From assembly GCA_023014335.1 (NCBI GenBank), contig JAECYW010000003.1, forward strand, positions 3,906,001-3,970,000: a DNA stretch of 64,000 nucleotides, in the 5' to 3' direction. A program made the translations under genes and the position numbers. This DNA is from Galerina marginata. Taxonomy: Eukaryota; Basidiomycota; Agaricomycetes; Agaricales; Galerinaceae. The notes under the pieces were generated by a model. That model was not told where the DNA came from, made no database searches, and saw only the letters and a list, made by a program, of their open reading frames with translations. Shown piece by piece: positions 56,744-64,000 of this stretch; position 1 is the first letter of the stretch; each line of letters opens with the position of its first letter.

Positions 56744-58114
56744 GTGACTACATTTCTATATCAATCCTGGCAGTTGCCTGATCCACTGATATGGAATATC
56801 AGGGAGTTTGCCTGGCTACCATTTTAGGTAGCACCTCAGGAAAAGACCTGTAGGGTGCCGGAAATGCCGGGGGTAGGTTGGGGATGCCTCTCGGAGGGCG
56901 GGTTGGGTGTTTGAGATGCCGAAAATTCCAGGGAGAGGGGCGGGATATGGCTAGAAAAGCGCAGGGGGGCGGGGATGTACAAACAATGCACAAACAATGC
57001 ACCATTTTGATGCTGGGGCGGTATTTTTGCTCCTGTGCGAGATGTGGGTCGATTCGCGGCGCCAAAATTTGTGCAGTAGGTTGGAATATATTATCTACAC
57101 CCTATCCACCCTTTAGCGCGCGTCAAACGAGTCGGGAATGGGTGGATTAGAGAATGAGCATCTGGATGACGCTCTATTTTTAGTTCACGAATATTCCGAA
57201 AGCGGAAATTAGCTCCGGAATGATTTGATGCACTCATTTTTGCTCCCCCGTTTCCCTCCTATTGCTTTCCCCTTGAAATTAAATACACAGTTCTATTCTC
57301 CTCAAAAATGCGGACAAAACGGTACCAATTTCATCCCCTGAACTTGCCTGGAAGGTGAGAAATGACTCCTTAAATATTTAAACAACATCCGGTTTGTTTT
57401 GCTGTTCGTGCCTCTGGCTTTATTTAAGTAGCAAAAGATAAATATGTATTTTACTATGCTACAAAACATCGGTACTCTACTGAAGGGGGTATTAAACAAA
57501 AGAGTGGACAGAGGAAAAGAGGGACGGGGGATGGCGCGAGATAATGCGACCGCCGTCCTCTGGTACCTCAACCGTCGAAAGGGCTCATGCAGCCCACTAT
57601 CCGTAGGGAGCTGGTGGAACGGACGATGGCGAAACGGACGATGGGTCGGCGTCACCGCAGGCGACCATTTGAAAAGCTTCAGCTGGAGCGGTGGGGCTGG
57701 GCGAGCGCGTGGTGATGGTGCAATACGGCCGACGACGCCGGCACAGTCTGAAGTGAACACGAACACTGGAGAGGACACAGTGTTCGTACTCTCTCGCTCC
57801 CACACCGGACAACAACGAAATTGGATGTGCAATGGAGGGTGGAGGTGCGAGAAGACAACCCGCCATTCGACTGCCCGCCGGTGCCATCGAAGTCGTCGTC
57901 TCCGAGGCCTAAAGTGAGTTGAGCTCGAGCAGGGCCAGACCACTCGACTGCCAGCCAATGCCATCGTAGTCGTCGTATCCCGTGCATCGAGGCCTACGGC
58001 TGCCATGGCACGAGCAGGGAGACATCGGGAGGTGGACCAGTCAGAGAGATGGGCAGCGAGCGGTGGGGCGACACAGACGTCGTCGCAAATGGCCGACGTT
58101 TGCACTCGTATCCT

Positions 58115-59678
58115 TGTTTCATGTCGCGTCGCCGTTCTTGAAACGGCGGCGGCTCGGTGGCCGTGTTGGTGATGCAGAGGAGCCGGTGGAGGTTGGGGTG
58201 GACTGGCGTTGACGGTCCCGCGTACATCTCAACCTACTCGGTAGAGAAGGCGCGCGACGCCGATCGTCGTTCGCGTCCGCCCTGCGCAGTTGGACGGGTT
58301 GAGTAAATCAGTGGAGGGGTTGACAAGGGAAACAAATCGAGTCGTATGACTCGATTTGGCACGTACTAGCCGGGTCCCCCTCTTCCAGGGCCTCCCCTTG
58401 CACGTCCTAGCACCTCAACTCCTACTCAAATCCCTCCTGAGTCGGCCCACATCCTGGAGGAAGGGAGGGGCGCGCGACGTTAAACTGATGTCGTAGCGAT
58501 GTAAGTGGTCCCTAAACGGAGTCAGAAGGTCAGAAAGTTCGTAGTTGTATGCAGTAGCACTGACTTACCTGGGTTATTGCGTCCTTAAGGGTCGGGACGG
58601 CAAATGGGGAGGGAGGGACAGATGGTTGTGGTGGTTGAAGACAAGATCAACGACGTTCAGACGTCGTTGATGCGTTACCCGGGCGTTTCCGTAACGACCC
58701 AATTGGCTCGGAAACGCGGACCGACCTCTCTCCGATCCGCTCTCGAAGTCTGCAACGCCTCCGAGGCAGTCCCCAGCAAATCCGAGAGCTCGTTGATCAA
58801 CGGGATACGTTACTAGTTGTGTCTAATATATGATTCCAAGCTTATACGTCCTATTAAGGTAAATATAATGTGTTACATTCAAAATACAGATCCTAGCCGC
58901 TGAACACACTCAATGCTACACTACTCCCCCGCAGAATAGACCCACTGCAAGCATGAGAGGTGTGGTATTACACTACCATAACTGCTACAAAGATGTTTAC
59001 ATTTAAATATATGAGTTTGAAGGAATGAATACCTTGATACCTTGAGCTGTAGTCAAGGTGTAGCTCAATGAAGTTCCTGGTAAGTGAATATCGATGTTAA
59101 TAAAAAAAAGTTGTTCGTATATCGTCCGGAGTATCTACTTTGAAGGATTTACATTATGTGCTATCAGAAGTGTAATTTTTATTCGGATATACGCTCCAAT
59201 CCGTGAGGTATGGCTTCTCGAATATGAGATACCGATACCGAAATCACCTCTCAAATATAATCACCCTTATTACGAGGTTTATATATTTTATTTACTGATA
59301 CGTAGGCGGTAGTACTATTTAAAATACTCATTCAAATAACTTCCTCGGCTTATTTCTATCTATCGGCCTGTTCAACGTCGTCAGTGTCGATCCGCGCATT
59401 CGCCGGATTGCCCGGTCCGCCAAGTTCAACCTCAGCTCACGACGAGATCAACCAACTCCAACCGTGCGACATCTGTTATCAACTGCCAACACCAACATCA
59501 ACCACCGTCTCCCTCACCTCTCCCTTGCTTCGTGCCCCGAACTCTCAGGTATGTTTCTTTTGGCATACCATCATTATACTGATTGCTAATAACTTAATAT
59601 GTGAATAGGTTTCTCCACCAATTACGAACCCGCCGACTGACGTCGTGCGGCTGTCTATTCTTCAAAATGATATGTTCC
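58115..59678. repeat. 1,564-bp near-identical direct repeat, copy 2 (inside Z)
   Basis: Partner of 48185-49748. Here the sequence continues past 59678 into GACGTCGTGCGCCCCTCCCC, the inverted right end of the A core, so this copy is the more complete one and the Y copy looks like a truncated derivative. Confidence 0.93.
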
Positions 59679-59815
59679 GACGTCGTGCGCCCCTCCCCTC
59701 GCGATGTGGGCCGGCTCAGGAAGGACCCCTAGGAGCTAAAGGGCGAGTTGCATAAGGGGAGGCCTTGAAGTTGGGGACCCGCCTGGTACGTGGCGAATAA
59801 GTCATCGCCGCCTGT
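58338..59815. mobile_element. A-family inverted-repeat core (copy A4), complete
   Basis: Left end GACTCGATTTGGCACGTAC, CGGGTCCCCCTCTTCCAGGG, GAGTCGGCCCACATCC, GAGGGGCGCGCGACG. Right end inverted at 59679-59815: CGTCGTGCGCCCCTCCCC, ATGTGGGCCGGCTCAGGA, GGGGACCCGCCTGGTACGTG. A subterminal inverted pair, GGTTGAAGACAAGATCAACG and its relatives near 59440-59500, is also present. AT-rich centre. Confidence 0.65.
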
Positions 59816-61712
59816 CTACTGACATCGCAGGGCAGAGGGCACGACGTTGGCGTCATGCCCTCCTCGTAATCTAGGCTACCATGCACATAGCGCTGCCTAC
59901 GCCCTTTCCCAATGCACAACGACGCCCCCGCTTCAACCACTCAGCCTGCAAACAGACGCCCCTCATCCGAGTCCAACCGGAGTCACCCCCCGCGAGCCGA
60001 ATCGAGGAAACGAACACGAATGCCGCCTTCGTGACGACGTTCGCGTTCCTGGAAGTCCGCCTCCCGCTTCCCATCGGCTCCATGACGCATGTACATCGTC
60101 TCCCCGCTCGCTGTCCATGTTGGGCGACGACACCTGGGAGGCGATGATATTATGGCTTGTGCGGATAGGGAGCAGGTCGAAGGTTTTCAACATTCGGCGC
60201 GCTCTGTTGACGTCGAGTGCGTATCGCTCCCATTCGCCTTCCATTCGCTTGTGGTGACTTCGCCGTGTCTCGCGCCAAACCCAACCGGATCGCGTTACCA
60301 CCACCTTCTCTTCCCCTGTCGCTGGTGCCAACGACGAGCCAGCAACAGCGGCTCTTGTAGATCACCCATCACCTCCGTCGCGTGCCAGCTACAACAGCTC
60401 TCGCCCGTCATCACCTTCTTCGCCTACCTGTCGCTCCTGTTTGCCCGTGGCAGCTCGCCGTGTCGTGCATTAAGCCCAGCCGAATCGCGCCACCACCAGC
60501 TCAGCGCCACTTCTCGTTGCCAGCACAAATGCTGCGTCAACTCCTCACCCTCCCGTGTTCCCTGTTGCTCGTGGCGACGACGAGCCGGCCACGACAGCTC
60601 TCGGACATCACGTTCCACCACCACGTCGCCAACCGCCTGCTATTGCCACCACAAACGACCCCACCAATGCTTCCCCGATCGCAGCAGCACCAACTCAGTA
60701 CCAGCTCCCGTCGCCAGGCTTCGTCTCCCCATGTATCCCTTTCGCTTGAGGCAACGCCGACGAGCCAAGGGATTTCGCTACGTGGGCCATCAGTCGTTGG
60801 CTCACCTGTCCTGCGTAAGGCCTTGCTATTAACTTGCAGGTGCATTCGCCCCTCCGCGTAGGGGATTAGCTGCGCGAGTCTGGAGGGAGCCACGTCATCT
60901 CGCGTCGTTCCCTCATTTTGTCCCCGTTCCTTTTTCTATTGCTTAGGCCCCCTTGTAGTACTTATGTCCTGTAGATTAATGAATATAAATGTTATTATTT
61001 CACCATTTAATTGAAGGCTGGAGGTATGTGAGAGCAAACCCAAAATGCAGGGATTTCGAGGGTGTAGACGTCATTTCAATATTTGAGAGGTCAGTTCTCA
61101 CCTTCCAGGCAGGTTCAGGGGATGAAATTGGTACCGTTTTGTCCGCATTTTTGAGGAGAAAAGAACTGTGTATTTAATTTCAAGGGGAAAGCAATAGGAG
61201 GGAAACGGGGGAGCAAAAATGAGTGCATCAAATCATTCCGGAGCTAATTTCCGCTTTCGGAATATTCGTGAACTAAAAATAGAGCGTCATCCAGATGCTC
61301 ATTCTCTAATCCACCCATTCCCGACTCGTTTGACGCGCGCTAAAGGGTGAATAGGGTATAGATAATATATTCCAACCTACTGCACAAATTTTGGCGCCGC
61401 GAATCGACCCATATCTCGCACAGGAGCAAAAATACCGCCCCAGCATCAAAATGGTGCATTGTTTGTGCATTGTTTGTACATCCCCGCCCCCCTGCGCTTT
61501 TCTAGCCATATCCCGCCCCTCTCCCTGGAATTTTCGGCATCTCAAACACCCAACCCGCCCTCCGAGAGGCATCCCCAACCTACCCCGGCATTTCCGGCAC
61601 CCAACAGGCCTTTTCCTGAGGTGCTTCCTAAAATGGTAGCCAGGCAAACTCCCTGATATTCCATATCAGTGGATCAGGCAACTGCCTGGAGTTGATACAT
61701 AAATGTAGTCAC

Positions 61713-62060
61713 TACAGGTGGGAGGACGAGCATATCGACGTGGCAAGGGGTAGGGTTTTCGCAAACCATACTGGCATGGTTAAGCTGAACTTTGAGCCCG
61801 AGTGACTTGAGGGAGGCTTCGAGGAATTCTGAACCGCTCCATTTCTGCTTGGGCAATAAAAGAATTCAATAATACACCCCGACGGCAGACAAATTTTGCT
61901 GACCTGTATCCGATGAAATGGGTGTAGCCTATGCCGTTTAACACAGCAGGAGCTACACGTAAGGTCGGGGAGCATACACTCCCTGCACCTATACACCGGC
62001 ACCCCAGGTTCCGCGGCGCCACGAGCCACACAATCGGGGCATTCCTTGAGGTCTTAGTGA
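61713..62060 (-). pseudogene. Decayed KDZ transposase, CxC2 start
   Basis: Minus strand: ECP-like context then GVPVYRCRECMLPDLTCSSCC, RHRLHPFHRIQ, an intron with GT...AG, and WSGSEFLEASLKSLGLKVQL, CENPTPCHVDMLVL. Cysteine and histidine spacing matches CxC2 (YRC..C....C..C...H...PFHR, then W.G..F...SL..LGL.VQL.H). It is cut by element Z at 61712. The gene would begin further right, but nothing clear was seen beyond 62060. Confidence 0.82.
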
Positions 62061-62074
62061 TGCCCCACTGATTC

Positions 62075-62235
62075 CTGCAGGATTCCGGCCGGAATATCGC
62101 AATTCCGCGGATTCCTGCCGGAATCGGAATGGCAGGGGGACCAGCCAAAAGCCCCAATTCCGTGGGCTATAATCCGGCGGAATCCGGCGCGGAACACCCG
62201 GAATGGGGAATTCGGTGGGATTCCGCGGCGGAATA
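62075..62235. repeat. Cluster of ATTCCG/CGGAAT palindromic words
   Basis: Within about 160 bp there are more than ten ATTCC/GGAAT words, many forming ATTCCGGCCGGAAT, ATTCCGCGGATT or ATTCCGCGGCGGAAT palindromes. This is far above the surrounding density. Confidence 0.75.
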
Positions 62236-63284
62236 TGAGAGTTACATCAGCGATTACGTAACGTTCCCACCGCGTGGCTTGTTGATTCTGTCACGTCGTG
62301 CCAGTCTCTTTCCCGTCAACCACCACCACCATCCCTTTCCTCCCTCCCTGCTCGTCCGGTACCGCCCCCAGGCCGCGACCTTTCGCCGCCACGTCCACCC
62401 GCGCGCTCACGATTCGCAGCCGCCACGTCGATCCCGCCACATCACACTACCCGCCACGTCGAACGTCGCCGGCCCCGCCACCACGACTCCAACACCTCCC
62501 TACCCCGTCGCGAATGCCACGTCCAGGGCCCTAGAGGACGAACCGCGCGTCTGCCACCTCGCAGCGACCGCCCAAGACCATCCAAGATGGCTCTTAACCA
62601 ATCCTTTGCAGTTAATGAACCGCAAAAGACCGGTCTCAGTCTATACAATCGCGGACAGACAAAGTTGACAACCCTGGTATCTCGGCTCCCAGGCAATATT
62701 TTGGTATGATTTTTTCAGAATCTTGATCAGCTCATTGAAATATGTCAAAAAACACACCTCCAAAGTTTTTCCCATGAGCAGATGCATTTGGCCAAATTTT
62801 TTGGCCTAAATGGGTCCTAGGTGACCAAAATTACCTCTAACTGGCTCATGAGAAGTTGAATTTCTGAAAATTATTTCCACTGCAGTAGCAGTGCTCTTGA
62901 TCACCAATCACCCATAAATGAGGTTTTGCTGATGAACGCACTTCCAAAGAAAGTTAAGGGTCCCCAGTATGCACCAAGCGGACCCTGACTACTGATCATA
63001 GGTCTTTTTGAATTTATTTGGCCAAAACAACTTGATAGAACCTTCCAATTCTTATGGGATCATTTTTCCCTCATCAAATGGAATCAATTGCATTATTTTT
63101 CATTATTTTTGGAGCAATTCCCACAATCCAGCCAATTTTTCATGGCCTCAAAACCTTATTTGGACATTTAAAAGAGAACGGCTCAATGAAATTGGTATTG
63201 TTAGAACCATCTCCTCAATCTGCGTTGATTGCGACTATTTTCAGGAAATTTGGTGGACTTTGATTTTTTTTGTCAACTTTGTTT
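62236..63284. other. No gene recognised
   Basis: 62250-62690 is CG-rich with open frames on both strands that look compositional (PPR/HHH/TTT runs). 62700-63284 is AT-rich. A 96-codon plus frame from 63008 is not protein-like. Confidence 0.4.
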
Positions 63285-64000
63285 GTCTGCAACTGTAAGT
63301 CAACTGATGACTGCACTTGCAACCCTGAAACACCTATGATTATATTTCTATTTTTTTTTTTTTTTTTTTGAAATTCTTGCAGTTAGTTGACCTATAGGTT
63401 AACTAACCACTGCACTTGCAACCCTGAAACATCTATTTGTATTTTATTTTATTTTTTTGAAATTCTTGCAGTTAGTTGACCTATAGGTCAACTAACCACT
63501 GCACTCACAGCCCTGAAACACCTATGATTATATTTATATTTTTTCTTTTCTATTTTTTTGGGGTTCTTATGGTGAACTGACCTGTAGGTCAACTAACCAC
63601 TGCCGACACGTGTCCCTGTGTAGGATGGGCGAAATATGGAGGCGGGAGTTTGGCAAAACTATAACAACCTTCCGTCGCATTTTGACTCCCCGTCAAAATA
63701 ATCTGACCTCAGCTGTGTAAGATTATATTTTATATTTTTTTAATATTTTTTTGAAATTCTCATGGTCAATTGACCTATAGGTCAGTTGACTACTGCATTT
63801 GCAACCCTGAAGTACTTAAGATTATATTTTATATTCTCATGGTCAATTAACCTATAGGTCAACTGACTACTGCAGTTGCAACCCTGAAATACCTAAGATT
63901 ATATTTTATATTTTTTTAATATTTTTTTGAAATTCTCATGGTCAATTGACCTATAGGTCAACTGACTACTGCAGTTGCAACCCTGAAATACCTAAGATTA
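63285..64000. repeat. Tandem repeat of about 100 bp with an 18-bp palindrome, runs off the window
   Basis: At least six units contain GCA.TTGCAACCCTGAAA, CCTA.GATTATATTT, a T-rich stretch, TTGAAATTCT..., and a palindromic core close to GTTGACCTATAGGTCAAC. Units are near 63300, 63395, 63490, 63590, 63770, 63850 and 63940. A non-repeat insertion with GACACGTGTCC-like DNA lies at about 63604-63715. Confidence 0.85.

Larger units (their letters stand above)
56744..61712. mobile_element. Element Z: 4.97 kb with arms of about 0.6 kb
   Basis: The left arm 56744-57360 is the inverse of 61090-61712. Ends read GTGACTACATTT, then GGCAGTTGCCTGATCCACTG and a hairpin CTGATAT-GGA-ATATCAG (56786-56802). Both arms share GGGGGCGGGGATGTACA, GAATATATT and ACAAAACGGTACCAATTTCA. 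The interior holds the A4 core and Ser/Pro-type low-complexity DNA with three loose tandem repeats at about 60240-60660. No transposase. It interrupts the CxC2 part of the decayed KDZ gene. Confidence 0.85.

Noticed and set aside
57302..58105. 267-codon minus frame inside element Z
   Set aside because: It crosses from the Z arm into the low-complexity interior and shows no domain; overlapping plus frames are equally long.
60089..60861. 247-codon plus frame and overlapping 159-codon frame in Z
   Set aside because: The DNA consists of loose tandem repeats of CG-rich words; both frames are open and neither looks like a protein.
1..64000. tRNA and rRNA genes
   Set aside because: No cloverleaf with A/B box sequences and no rRNA-like conserved stretch was recognised by eye on either strand; a dedicated scan could still find a tRNA.

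Overview
This is a nuclear fragment of a basidiomycete mushroom genome (Agaricomycetes). The evidence is short GT-AG introns of about 45-65 bp in nearly every gene, a DUF6535 membrane protein, mushroom-type G-domain GTPases, Ty3 chromovirus and Ty1/copia debris, and at least two KDZ (Kyakuja-Dileera-Zisupton) transposons. No rRNA, tRNA or CRISPR array was seen. All identifications come from reading translations by eye; no database search was run.

Layout. (1) 0-10.6 kb: a scrambled block made from two conserved nuclear genes, the spliceosomal helicase BRR2 and the Polycomb H3K27 methyltransferase EZH2/KMT6. BRR2 survives as four fragments on both strands. EZH2 is nearly complete on the minus strand (7.75-10.39 kb), but the second half of its SET domain looks broken. 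A second copy of the EZH2 start and of the BRR2/EZH2 head-to-head intergenic region lies inverted at 4.4-5.0 kb. (2) 10.7-16.9 kb: three apparently intact genes, a DUF6535 membrane protein and two divergent G-domain GTPases sharing one promoter region. (3) 17.4-18.95 kb: a minisatellite of about 22 copies of a 70/72-bp unit. (4) 19.3-25.2 kb: retrotransposon remnants and a 0.7-kb foldback MITE. (5) 25.2-29.96 kb: non-coding inverted-repeat elements. (6) 30.0-37.5 kb: a well-preserved KDZ transposon module, with a transposase (CxC2 domain plus catalytic core) and a co-oriented accessory gene. (7) 38.7-46.8 kb: small lineage-specific genes, including a two-gene module (42.7-46.8 kb) whose intergenic region has the same AATCTAA-type short repeats as the KDZ module. 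(8) 47.1-61.7 kb: three large elements (called Y, W and Z here) with 0.6-1-kb inverted arms, interrupting or abutting a second, decayed KDZ transposase gene that can be read in pieces from 62.06 down to 50.75 kb. (9) 62.1-64 kb: palindrome-rich repeats, including a tandem array that runs off the window.

The most unusual part is 47-62 kb. Each element has long inverted arms, carries hairpins in its arms or core, and holds a shared GC-rich core family (called A here). A 1,564-bp core segment is virtually identical in Y and Z although their arms are unrelated. In Y that segment sits exactly between two arms that would otherwise be a continuous palindrome. This suggests foldback elements that capture or exchange their loop segment.
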